From an uncultured Eubacteriales bacterium (GTDB taxonomy: Bacteria; Bacillota; Clostridia; Oscillospirales; Acutalibacteraceae): a DNA stretch of 6,034 bases. Shown here piece after piece: positions 1-4,992 of this stretch. Under the pieces are notes generated by a model, which saw only the letters and a program-made list of their open reading frames with translations, did not search any database and had not been told where the DNA came from. The position numbers and the translations under genes are program-made. The stretch is taken from assembly GCA_934476545.1 (NCBI GenBank), contig CAKSOB010000078.1, positions 1 to 6,034 of the forward strand, given 5' to 3'. The first letter of the stretch is position 1. Every line of letters begins with the position of its first letter.

Positions 1-732
1 GTTACCACTACGGAAACCACAGTGAAAGACAGCAAGGGTAATGTTGTCAAGAAAACCACTAAGAAAGAAATTAAGAATATCGGCAACGGTACCGATGCGG
101 TCATTGACGTGGACAACAATACCGCCATCATCAACAAAATTGGCGCAGCCAAGCCGAAGGGGATGCAGGCAACCATCAATAATAAGGTGCTCTCCCAGTT
201 GAAAGAAGCCAACAACGGGAAAGATCTGCTTCTCACCATGATTGTAAAGGACAAGGACGGCAACAAGCGGTACTCCGTAGAGGTCAACACTGCCGATCTG
301 ACCCCGAAAAATAAGCTGTACATCTACAAAAAGGACAGCAAAACAGGCGAGCTGATTCTGGTAAATAACAAAGCCTATATCACCGACAGCAAGGGACAGT
401 TGAAGCTGATCATTCGCTCCAAGGGCGACTTTGTTTTGAAGAACGCCGAGGACGCTGCAAAAATCAACGAGAGAATCCTTGCTGCCGTTCAAGCTAAGAA
501 AAACAAAGCAACTATAGCAAAGGGCAAGACGGAATTCTTTGCCTTCCACGAGGATTTGGATATGCGGAATGTGAAAAGCATTTCGTACGAGTCCTCCGAC
601 CCCCGCATTGCCACGGTGAATGAAACCGGCAAGATCAAGGGCAAAAAAGCAGGGACGGCAATCATCACCGCTACCGTTACCTTAAAGAACGGCGAAACCA
701 AAACCGTCACCATGAAGGTGACCGTAAAATAA
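1..732 (+). CDS. Surface protein with C-terminal Big_2 Ig-like domain (5'-truncated)
   Basis: The reading frame is open from the first base, so the true start lies upstream; 243 residues are visible. It begins with a Thr/Lys-rich stretch (VTTTETTVKDSKG). A middle part of short beta-strand-like segments follows, including LYIYKKDSKTGELILVNNKA and ending GDFVL, a pattern common in secreted clostridial surface proteins. From about residue 165 to the end is a bacterial Ig-like group 2 domain, recognised by SSDPRIATVNETGKIKGKKA, then GTAIITATV and a final VTMKVTVK strand. Such domains are usually extracellular and act as stalks or adhesion modules. No LPXTG sorting signal or C-terminal membrane segment is present, so any anchor would be in the missing N-terminal part. 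A terminator follows at once. It seems unrelated to the transporter locus downstream. The domain call is fairly sure; the protein's role is unknown. Confidence 0.8.
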   Translation, partial: VTTTETTVKDSKGNVVKKTTKKEIKNIGNGTDAVIDVDNNTAIINKIGAAKPKGMQATINNKVLSQLKEANNGKDLLLTMIVKDKDGNKRYSVEVNTADLTPKNKLYIYKKDSKTGELILVNNKAYITDSKGQLKLIIRSKGDFVLKNAEDAAKINERILAAVQAKKNKATIAKGKTEFFAFHEDLDMRNVKSISYESSDPRIATVNETGKIKGKKAGTAIITATVTLKNGETKTVTMKVTVK

Positions 733-740
733 ACCATACA

Positions 741-777
741 GTGCCCAAGGATGTATGTCATCTTTGGGCGCTTTTTA
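741..777 (+). terminator. Intrinsic terminator of the Big_2 protein gene
   Basis: GTGCCCAAGG (741-750) pairs with CTTTGGGCGC (762-771) over 10 bp including two G-T wobbles, with an 11-nt loop. TTTTT follows at 772-776. It starts 9 bp after the TAA stop. Confidence 0.8.
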
Positions 778-807
778 TGGCAGGTTTTGTATAAAAGCAA
801 GAGAATG

Positions 808-865
808 GTATCGTTTGTTGATTAAGATTTATTATTAACTATATATTGAGAAAAGTCAATCAATA
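808..865 (+). promoter_or_regulatory. Regulatory segment copy 1: pair of inverted 22-bp boxes (A' and A)
   Basis: This segment matches 1208-1264 at about 46 of 58 aligned positions (counted by eye). Box A (844-865) reads TATTG-AGAAAAGTCAAT-CAATA. An inverted, weaker copy A' (816-837) matches its reverse complement at about 14 of 22 positions, centre to centre 28 bp. The right box ends 5 bp before a possible -35. The position suits an activator or a repressor that binds just upstream of RNA polymerase. No regulator gene for it is visible; the nearby TetR protein is one option, an unlinked regulator another. Confidence 0.5.
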
Positions 866-870
866 AAAGG

Positions 871-899
871 TTGTTTTACAGAAAAGAACGACTTATACT
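871..899 (+). promoter_or_regulatory. Candidate promoter for the structured RNA
   Basis: TTGTTT (871-876) and TATACT (894-899) are separated by 17 bp. The -10 is good (5 of 6) and the -35 is weak (3 of 6), which fits a promoter helped by a factor bound at box A just upstream. Predicted start of transcription is about 905-907, exactly where the RNA secondary structure begins. Confidence 0.45.
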
Positions 900-904
900 G
901 GTAT

Positions 905-1149
905 CAGAACGAAAGGGGATAACCGTTCTAACCTGACTGCAATCAGGTTCCCCAAAAGACTCTCTTGTAAACAGTTCTATAAAAGGTGTTAATTTCTGAT
1001 AACCGGAGGATGATTTGCGAATTCTTCTGAGATAGAACAAAATAAAATTAGAGCTAACAATTATTTTACTGGTGAAGTCTTCAAGTTCCCTTTCCAAAAA
1101 AGTCGATTTTCCAACGCTGAAGCGGATGAGGAATCGACTTTTTCTTTAT
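905..1149 (+). ncRNA. Candidate structured RNA of unknown class
   Basis: No convincing ORF lies here, yet the stretch is framed by a promoter and a strong terminator and has several complementary segments. AGAACG (906-911) pairs with CGTTCT (924-929). Directly next to it AACCTGA (930-936) pairs with TCAGGTT (943-949) around a 6-nt loop. GGGG in the first loop (915-918) can pair with CCCC (950-953) right after the second stem, making a compact pseudoknot. GTTCTAT (973-979) pairs with ATAGAAC (1032-1038). As an alternative to the first hairpin and pseudoknot, 911-920 pairs with 1085-1094 over 10 bp (GAAAGGG with CCCTTTC plus G-T, A-T, T-G), which would close the whole molecule just before the terminator. 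Two competing folds are typical of a riboswitch-like element, but no gene follows the terminator closely, so a stand-alone small RNA is as likely. I do not recognise T-box, SAM, cobalamin, TPP, lysine, 6S or tmRNA hallmarks. Confidence 0.35.
1097..1149 (+). terminator. Strong intrinsic terminator ending the candidate RNA
   Basis: AAAAAGTCGATT (1097-1108) pairs perfectly with AATCGACTTTTT (1132-1143). The 23-nt loop contains its own small CGCT-GAA-GCG helix. The T-rich tail is TTTTTCTTTA. It lies some 365 bp past the Big_2 gene, which already has its own terminator, so it must serve a separate transcript, presumably the one starting near 905. Confidence 0.75.
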
Positions 1150-1207
1150 TATGAAATGATAAAATCAATTTTAAAGAGTATTGTTTTCAAACAAAAACAG
1201 TATAATT

Positions 1208-1264
1208 GTATGATTTGTTGGTTAAAATTTCTCATTAACACTTGTTGAGAAAAATCAATCAATA
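1208..1264 (+). promoter_or_regulatory. Regulatory segment copy 2: pair of inverted 22-bp boxes (B' and B)
   Basis: Diverged duplicate of 808-865. Box B (1243-1264) reads TGTTG-AGAAAAATCAAT-CAATA, 20 of 22 identical to box A. The inverted B' (1216-1237) matches its reverse complement at about 15 of 22 positions, so the two form a long imperfect palindrome with the near-perfect core TTTCTCA...TTGAGAAA. The preceding AT-rich stretch 1150-1207 holds no gene. It ends in a TATAAT (1201-1206) that lacks a well-spaced -35, so I do not call it a promoter. Confidence 0.5.
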
Positions 1265-1269
1265 ATGTC

Positions 1270-1299
1270 ATGACAGACTCAAAAGGGGTGTGCTATATT
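1270..1299 (+). promoter_or_regulatory. Candidate promoter upstream of the 21-codon ORF
   Basis: ATGACA (1270-1275) and TATATT (1294-1299) are 18 bp apart, and TGC just before the -10 makes it an extended -10. Box B ends 5 bp before the -35, the same arrangement as at copy 1. Expected start of transcription is about 1305. No terminator is seen before the methyltransferase, so this promoter could also drive that gene through a leader of about 200 nt. Confidence 0.5.
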
Positions 1300-1332
1300 T
1301 TTCTTATGTTTTAATAGAAAGGGGAACCTTTA

Positions 1333-1398
1333 ATGAAGAAAAACAAATTGTGGCAGAAAGAAAAAATAGAGATAATTTTTGATAAAATGTCTACCTGA
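1333..1398 (+). CDS. Possible 21-residue leader peptide / small ORF
   Basis: ATG at 1333 follows GAAAGGGG (1317-1324) with 8 nt between, a good ribosome site, and the frame stops with TGA at 1396-1398. The product begins MKKNKLWQKEKIEI and ends FDKMST. It is short and charged, with no membrane segment or run of one amino acid that would mark a classic attenuator. The ribosome site can fold on itself as AAAGG-GGAA-CCTTT (1318-1331), which could hide it. The matching part of the other promoter copy keeps GAAAGGGGATAACC but has no start codon, so this may be a leader peptide, the remains of a lost gene, or chance. Translation is unproven. Confidence 0.35.
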   Translation: MKKNKLWQKEKIEIIFDKMST

Positions 1399-1417
1399 AA
1401 AATGCAATTTATTTGAT

Positions 1418-1439
1418 AGTTGATTATTTTTTCTCAATA
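1418..1439 (-). promoter_or_regulatory. 22-bp box C, upstream of the methyltransferase
   Basis: On the minus strand this reads TATTG-AGAAAAAATAAT-CAACT, 17 of 22 identical to box A. It ends 29 bp before the proposed methyltransferase -10, the same distance as the other boxes. Its orientation is reversed, which matters little for a near-palindromic site. Confidence 0.45.
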
Positions 1440-1444
1440 ACCGA

Positions 1445-1474
1445 TTGTATCCGTATTGCGGAATTTGATAGGAT
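1445..1474 (+). promoter_or_regulatory. Weak candidate promoter of the methyltransferase gene
   Basis: TTGTAT (1445-1450) and TAGGAT (1469-1474) are 18 bp apart, each 4 of 6 to consensus. Transcription would start near 1481, giving a leader of about 20 nt. The call leans on its position relative to box C and the dyad at 1463-1487. Confidence 0.3.
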
Positions 1475-1487
1475 GAATCCATCAAAT
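1463..1487. promoter_or_regulatory. ATTTGAT-N11-ATCAAAT dyad, candidate TetR operator
   Basis: Perfect 7-bp arms at 1463-1469 and 1481-1487 flank AGGATGAATCC. The dyad covers the proposed -10 and start of transcription and ends 5 bp before the ribosome site, a position expected to block transcription. A further half-site in direct orientation, ATTTGATAG, lies at 1411-1419. The same arms recur at the importer promoter (2993-3032). Confidence 0.45.
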
Positions 1488-1503
1488 AAACGAGGTGATA
1501 AAA

Positions 1504-2142
1504 ATGTATGATACAACCGGTGGAAACAGCCCAAGATTTCCTGTGGGCGAGGGAGGAAAGGAAATGCTTTCTCAAATGAGTGAGCACCACACCCCGATTA
1601 CCAACATGGCAATTTCTCTGCTGGAGGTACAGCCAAACGACACTGTTTTAGATATTGGCTGCGGTGGCGGACGAGCCTTGCAGCGAATCTCTAAGCTTGT
1701 TACAACCGGCAGTTTGGTAGGGGTAGATTATTCCGAAACAGCGGTAGCTTGCGCCGCAGAAGAAAATGCCGATGATGTGGCAAGCGGAAAAATGAAAATT
1801 GTGCAGGGAAGTGTATCGGAACTTCCTTTTGCAGAAAATACCTTTGACAAAGTTTATTCCATTGAAAGTTACTTTTTCTGGCCGGATCTTCAGGAGGATG
1901 TAAAAGAGATCCTTCGTGTATTGAAGCCAGGGGGCAAGGCAGTGCTTGCGGGCTGTCTTGTACCGCAGCGAGACTATACAGAGGAAATAGAGGCACGGTT
2001 TGCTGCCATGAAAATTCATCTAATATCGGCTGAGGATTTTGCGCTTCTTTTGCAGGATGCAGGATTCCGAGATGTACGGGTACAGGTGAAACCCAGTGAC
2101 GAGGAACCGTATCTCCACCTTTGCGCAATCGGCTGGAAATAA
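1504..2142 (+). CDS. Class I SAM-dependent methyltransferase (Methyltransf_11 / UbiE-like)
   Basis: A cytoplasmic 212-residue enzyme that moves a methyl group from S-adenosylmethionine to an unknown acceptor. The Rossmann-fold motifs are clear: motif I VLDIGCGGG (48-56) binds SAM, the acidic end of strand 2 is VGVDYS with D75, the motif II region runs from LPF to TFDKVYS (107-119), and LRVLKPGG (137-144) is the usual motif III region. The N-terminus, with SPRFPVGEGGKEML and then SEHHTP, probably caps the active site and should carry acceptor specificity. The ATG at 1504 is chosen because GAGGTG (1492-1497) lies 6 nt before it; an in-frame GTG at 1495 is part of that ribosome site. The length is normal for small stand-alone methyltransferases. 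It sits between a regulated promoter and a TetR gene, ahead of an ABC importer, so the acceptor may be a small molecule or metal ligand tied to that uptake system, or a toxic compound. That link is inference. Confidence 0.85.
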   Translation: MYDTTGGNSPRFPVGEGGKEMLSQMSEHHTPITNMAISLLEVQPNDTVLDIGCGGGRALQRISKLVTTGSLVGVDYSETAVACAAEENADDVASGKMKIVQGSVSELPFAENTFDKVYSIESYFFWPDLQEDVKEILRVLKPGGKAVLAGCLVPQRDYTEEIEARFAAMKIHLISAEDFALLLQDAGFRDVRVQVKPSDEEPYLHLCAIGWK

Positions 2143-2146
2143 TCGG

Positions 2147-2184
2147 AACAGGCGAACGGATTTTGTATCGGTTTGCCTGTTTTT
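2147..2184 (+). terminator. Intrinsic terminator after the methyltransferase gene
   Basis: AACAGGCGAAC (2147-2157) pairs with GTTTGCCTGTT (2171-2181) over 11 bp with one G-T wobble and a 13-nt loop, followed by a T tract. It begins 4 bp after the stop codon. The TetR gene starts only 33 bp beyond, so that gene is reached by read-through or by a weak promoter inside the stem region; I see no clear -35/-10 pair there. Confidence 0.8.
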
Positions 2185-2217
2185 CGTTTAGCAGAAAAAA
2201 TTTAGGGGTTGTGTCTT

Positions 2218-2847
2218 ATGTTACAAAACAGCGAAAGTGTATTGAAATTAAAAACAGCTGCCATTGAACTCTTATCCGATGTTCCCTGTAAGAAAATTAC
2301 AGTGGCAATGGTATTGGAGGGTTCCGGTGTTGCCCGGCGCACTTTTTATAAGTATTTTGAAAATATGGGCAGCTTATGGCACAGTCTATCTCACGATACG
2401 GTGCTGTCGATTGAAACCATGTCCGGTATGTTAACATTGGCACCGGGAAATCATCATAGCCGTTCACAAAGAAGTAATATTCAAAGAATGGTGGGACTTT
2501 CCTCCACAGAGATGGCAAAATACATGGCGGATTATCTGATGAAGCATGAATTGCTGATTCAATGTTTGGTTGTGTTGGATCCTTACTTTTTGAATAAATG
2601 GAAAGAACAGACTGCTTCTTTATTTCGAGAGGTTCTCTTGCAGGGAGGATACACCATGGAAAGAAGCAATCGAATTGCAGGACTTTTGAGCAAAAGTTTG
2701 GTGGATGGCTGTATTACAGCAGTGGAATGGAAAGATCGACAGGCGATTATTGAAAACTATATTGCGGTTTACGATATTTTATATGTTCTTTGTGAGCATC
2801 AAGAGAGGTTGTGTGCGCAGAAAAAAAGCGCATCCTTTAGTGCATAA
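2218..2847 (+). CDS. TetR/AcrR-type transcriptional regulator
   Basis: A 209-residue protein of normal TetR length. The N-terminal helix-turn-helix is clear: LKTAAIELL (11-19), then KKITVAMVLEGSGVARRTFY and KYF (25-47), with the recognition helix near VARRTFYKYF (38-47). The part after about residue 60 is the variable helical ligand-binding and dimerisation domain; its sequence does not tell me the ligand. The ATG at 2218 follows AGGGG (2204-2208) at 9 nt; an in-frame TTG at 2209 overlaps that site and is less likely. Most TetR proteins repress neighbouring genes and let go on binding a small molecule. Matching ATTTGAT dyads at the methyltransferase and importer promoters are the best candidate operators. 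A role in sensing the transported or methylated compound is inferred from position only. No terminator with a solid T tract follows. Confidence 0.85.
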   Translation: MLQNSESVLKLKTAAIELLSDVPCKKITVAMVLEGSGVARRTFYKYFENMGSLWHSLSHDTVLSIETMSGMLTLAPGNHHSRSQRSNIQRMVGLSSTEMAKYMADYLMKHELLIQCLVVLDPYFLNKWKEQTASLFREVLLQGGYTMERSNRIAGLLSKSLVDGCITAVEWKDRQAIIENYIAVYDILYVLCEHQERLCAQKKSASFSA

Positions 2848-2902
2848 GGCAGAACATATTACCGATGATAGCTTCTGTTTTAAAATGAAGTTAGGAAAAA
2901 AA

Positions 2903-2936
2903 TGAGGATACATTTTTAAAAAGAGTGTATCCCTCA
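2903..2936 (-). terminator. Hairpin with T tract only on the minus strand
   Basis: TGAGGATACA (2903-2912) pairs with TGTATCCCTCA (2926-2936), with one bulged C, and the loop itself contains TTTTTAAAAA. An A run (2896-2902) lies on the left side and no T run on the right, so it would stop leftward transcription, although no leftward gene is visible. On the + strand it can still fold in any TetR read-through transcript. There it competes with a second hairpin, CCCTC (2931-2935) with GAGGG (2951-2955). It may alternatively be a protein-binding site. Confidence 0.4.
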
Positions 2937-2955
2937 TAACGGTAAAAAAAGAGGG

Positions 2956-2977
2956 TATTGAGAAAAATTGTGCAATA
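2956..2977 (+). promoter_or_regulatory. 22-bp box D, upstream of the importer operon
   Basis: Reads TATTG-AGAAAAATTGTG-CAATA, 17 of 22 identical to box A, with both outer arms intact. It ends 31 bp before the TATAAT at 3009. Since that promoter has no good -35 element, box D lies where an activator could replace it. Confidence 0.5.
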
Positions 2978-2992
2978 ACAATTGGACATTTC

Positions 2993-3032
2993 AAATTTGA
3001 TATGGTTTTATAATAACAGATGCATCAAATTT
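2993..3032 (+). promoter_or_regulatory. Importer operon -10 inside an AAATTTGAT-N22-ATCAAATTT dyad
   Basis: TATAAT (3009-3014) is a consensus -10. Upstream only poor -35 options exist: TGGACA at 2983 is 20 bp away, and the 17-bp position reads ACATTT. Perfect 9-bp inverted arms (2993-3001 and 3024-3032) surround the -10 and the expected start near 3021. These are the same arms as at the methyltransferase promoter, with the spacer longer by exactly 11 bp, about one helical turn. This is a likely repressor site, with TetR the nearest candidate. Confidence 0.5.
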
Positions 3033-3050
3033 AGGAAAGGAGGAAGACAA

Positions 3051-4073
3051 TTGCACAAAAGCAGGAAAACGGGAACAGCGCTCAAAATCGGATGGCGCAT
3101 CTTGGAGTTTCTTTTGATTTTGTTAATTCTTTCGATTGTTGTATTTGTCTTAGCAAGACTGGCGCCGGGTGATCCGTTGCAATCTTTTTACGGAGATGCG
3201 GTAGAATCTATGACAACAGAGGAATTGGCGGCTGCCCGTGCCAGACTGGGGTTGGACAAGCCAATTTGGATGCAATATTTTAATTGGATCGGCGGTGTGT
3301 TCCAAGGCGATTTTGGTATTTCCTTAAAGTATAAAATGCCTGCCATGCAGGTGATTGGACCGTTAATTGGCAATACCCTTTTATTGGGTAGCATCGGGTA
3401 TTTGTTGGTGTTTTTGTTAGCAGTTCTTCTTGCTATGGTGTGTGCCAGATTTGAGGACAGTTGGTTGGACAAAGCCATTTGTAAAATCGGTACGATCATC
3501 TACTACATCCCACCGTTTTGGCTTGGTGTGGTGTTGGTTATGATTTTCAGCGTCGGATTGCGATGGTTTCCCAGCAGCGGTGCTTACGATACCGGCATGG
3601 CGGGCGATGTAGGGAATAGAATTAGCCATATGATTCTGCCCTTAGTTGTGATGGTGGCAAGTCATTTTTGGTATTACACTTACCTAATTCGCAATAAGCT
3701 TTTGGATGAAGTTCGCAAGGATTATGTACTGCTTGCAAAGTCTAACGGTTTTGGAAAAAGCCGAATCCTTTGGGGACATTGTCTGCGGAATGTCGCTCCC
3801 ACCATTGTTAGTATTATGGCAATTTCCATTCCCCATGTGTTGAGCGGAACTTACATTGTGGAGTCGGTGTTCAACTATGCAGGCATCGGCTCTCTCGGTG
3901 TGGAAAGCGCCAAATACCATGACTACAATCTTTTAATGCTGGTTGTACTGATTACAGGCGTTTTGGTGATTGCCAGCAGTTTGGCAGCACAAACGGTGAA
4001 TGAAGTGATTGACCCGAGAATGAAAGCTGTGGAGGTGAGCCCATGGAGGCGACGGCACAAAGCAAAAGCATAA
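3051..4073 (+). CDS. ABC importer permease, peptide/nickel type (DppB/OppB/NikB-like)
   Basis: First membrane subunit of a peptide/nickel-family ABC importer, 340 residues, normal length. I choose the TTG at 3051 because AAAGGAGG (3036-3043) lies 7 nt before it; the frame stays open further left but would run through the promoter dyad. TM1 (about 17-35) is followed by the family signature RLAPGDP (36-42). About six membrane spans are seen, with TM2 near 109-132. The segment RWFPSSGAYDTG lies in the outer loop after TM3. The EAA-type loop that docks the ATPase is DYVLLAKSNGFG then KSRILWGHCLRN (224-247). The C-terminal part has ESVFNYAGIGSLG and ends near IDPRMK, all typical of this subunit. 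The last 31 bp overlap the next permease gene, a sign of coupled translation. It would pair with that permease in the cytoplasmic membrane. Family is sure; substrate is not. Confidence 0.9.
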   Translation: MHKSRKTGTALKIGWRILEFLLILLILSIVVFVLARLAPGDPLQSFYGDAVESMTTEELAAARARLGLDKPIWMQYFNWIGGVFQGDFGISLKYKMPAMQVIGPLIGNTLLLGSIGYLLVFLLAVLLAMVCARFEDSWLDKAICKIGTIIYYIPPFWLGVVLVMIFSVGLRWFPSSGAYDTGMAGDVGNRISHMILPLVVMVASHFWYYTYLIRNKLLDEVRKDYVLLAKSNGFGKSRILWGHCLRNVAPTIVSIMAISIPHVLSGTYIVESVFNYAGIGSLGVESAKYHDYNLLMLVVLITGVLVIASSLAAQTVNEVIDPRMKAVEVSPWRRRHKAKA

Positions 4074-4966
4074 CCGATGATTTATTTACAATCGTTGGGG
4101 AAAATTATAAAGTACATACACCGGAATTGAAAAAGCCGAGCCTCCGGTACCGCTTAAAAGGAAAACCGATTGTTTCCGGTGTGGTATTGCTGTTGATCAT
4201 CGGAGGCTGTTTGTTTGCGGAATTGATTATGAATCACAATCCGTCAGAGTTCTTTTTAGACCACTTGAACGAAGCGCCCAATGGGGAATTCTTATTTGGT
4301 ACGGACTCGATGGGACGAGATTTATTCTCTCTGATTTGGTACGGTGGTCGAGCGTCCATTTTGATAGGATTGTTCAGCGCAGCAATCATTACCGTAATTG
4401 GCATTGTGTACGGCTGTATCAGCGGTGGAGCAAGAGGATGGCTTGATGCTATTTTAATGCGAATTGTAGAGGTTGCCGGCAGTATTCCGTCCATCCTCTT
4501 GATTTTGTTAATTACCGGCTTTTTTGGCAGTAATAATATCATCACGCTGTCCATTGTAATCGGCATTACAAGCTGGTTTGGTTTGGCAAGAATTGTTCGC
4601 AGTGAGGTACGGCAGATTCGCAATACAGAATACATTTTGGCAGCGCGTTGTATGGGTGCAAAATTCTCTCGTATTATGTTGCGGCATCTGATTCCAAATT
4701 TTGTTTCGGCAATTATGTTTGTGATTATTTCCGGTATCAGTACCAGTATGACAACGGAATCTACCTTGAGTTTTCTTGGTTTGGGACTTCCGGTAAAGGT
4801 GGTTTCTTGGGGCAGTATGTTATCCTTGGCAAACAAGGCGTTATTGATGAATACCCCGTGGGTTATTTTAATTCCGGGATGTTTCCTTGTGGTTACGCTG
4901 CTCTGTATTACCAATATCGGACACTGTTTTAGAAAAGAAGTGAATCGCAGACCCAGCAACTTATAA
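4043..4966 (+). CDS. ABC importer permease, peptide/nickel type (DppC/OppC/NikC-like)
   Basis: Second membrane subunit, 307 residues, normal length for the family. The N-terminal cytoplasmic region (1-42) leads into TM1 (about 43-64, SGVVLLLIIGGCLFAELIM). Then comes the family signature FGTDSMGRDLFS (85-96), and the ATPase-docking EAA loop EYILAARCMGAK then FSRIMLRHLIPN (196-219). ESTLSFLGLGLP near the end is also typical. The ATG at 4043 follows GGAGGTGA (4031-4038) inside the previous gene; the 31-bp overlap suggests translational coupling and equal dosage of the two permeases. The binding-protein gene starts 26 bp after the stop codon with no terminator between, so all three form one operon. 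Whether cargo is peptide, nickel or a metal chelate cannot be read from it. Confidence 0.9.
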   Translation: MEATAQSKSITDDLFTIVGENYKVHTPELKKPSLRYRLKGKPIVSGVVLLLIIGGCLFAELIMNHNPSEFFLDHLNEAPNGEFLFGTDSMGRDLFSLIWYGGRASILIGLFSAAIITVIGIVYGCISGGARGWLDAILMRIVEVAGSIPSILLILLITGFFGSNNIITLSIVIGITSWFGLARIVRSEVRQIRNTEYILAARCMGAKFSRIMLRHLIPNFVSAIMFVIISGISTSMTTESTLSFLGLGLPVKVVSWGSMLSLANKALLMNTPWVILIPGCFLVVTLLCITNIGHCFRKEVNRRPSNL

Positions 4967-4992
4967 AATTATCATTTAGGAGGCTATTCGTT

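Noticed and set aside
844..865. Box A read as a Fur or CodY site
   Set aside because: Compared by eye with the usual consensus sequences, the match is poor in every register; only general AT-richness and parts of the arms agree.
930..949. AACCTGA stretch as part of a TPP or cobalamin riboswitch
   Set aside because: The other conserved blocks of those riboswitches are absent and the stem here is a simple hairpin.
876..1097. 73-codon minus-strand frame in the spacer
   Set aside because: No ribosome site and no recognisable protein, and its region is better explained by RNA pairing on the + strand.
1201..1206. TATAAT as a further promoter
   Set aside because: The only TTG-type -35 (TTGTTT at 1181) is 14 bp away, too short, and no transcript unit needs it.
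1495..1503. GTG start three codons before the methyltransferase ATG
   Set aside because: This GTG is part of the GAGGTG ribosome site that serves the ATG at 1504.
1330..1590. 86-codon minus-strand frame
   Set aside because: It runs across the small ORF, the promoter region and the start of the methyltransferase, with protein composition typical of a shadow frame.
2209..2217. TTG start three codons before the TetR ATG
   Set aside because: It directly abuts AGGGG (2204-2208) with no spacing; the ATG at 2218 is properly spaced.
2849..2882. Possible terminator after the TetR gene (GCAGAA with TTCTGT, then TTTT)
   Set aside because: Only a 6-bp stem with a wobble and an 18-nt loop, followed by four T; too weak to call.
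4234..4959. 241-codon minus-strand frame
   Set aside because: It lies wholly antisense to the second permease, whose family motifs are unmistakable; long antisense frames are common opposite membrane proteins.
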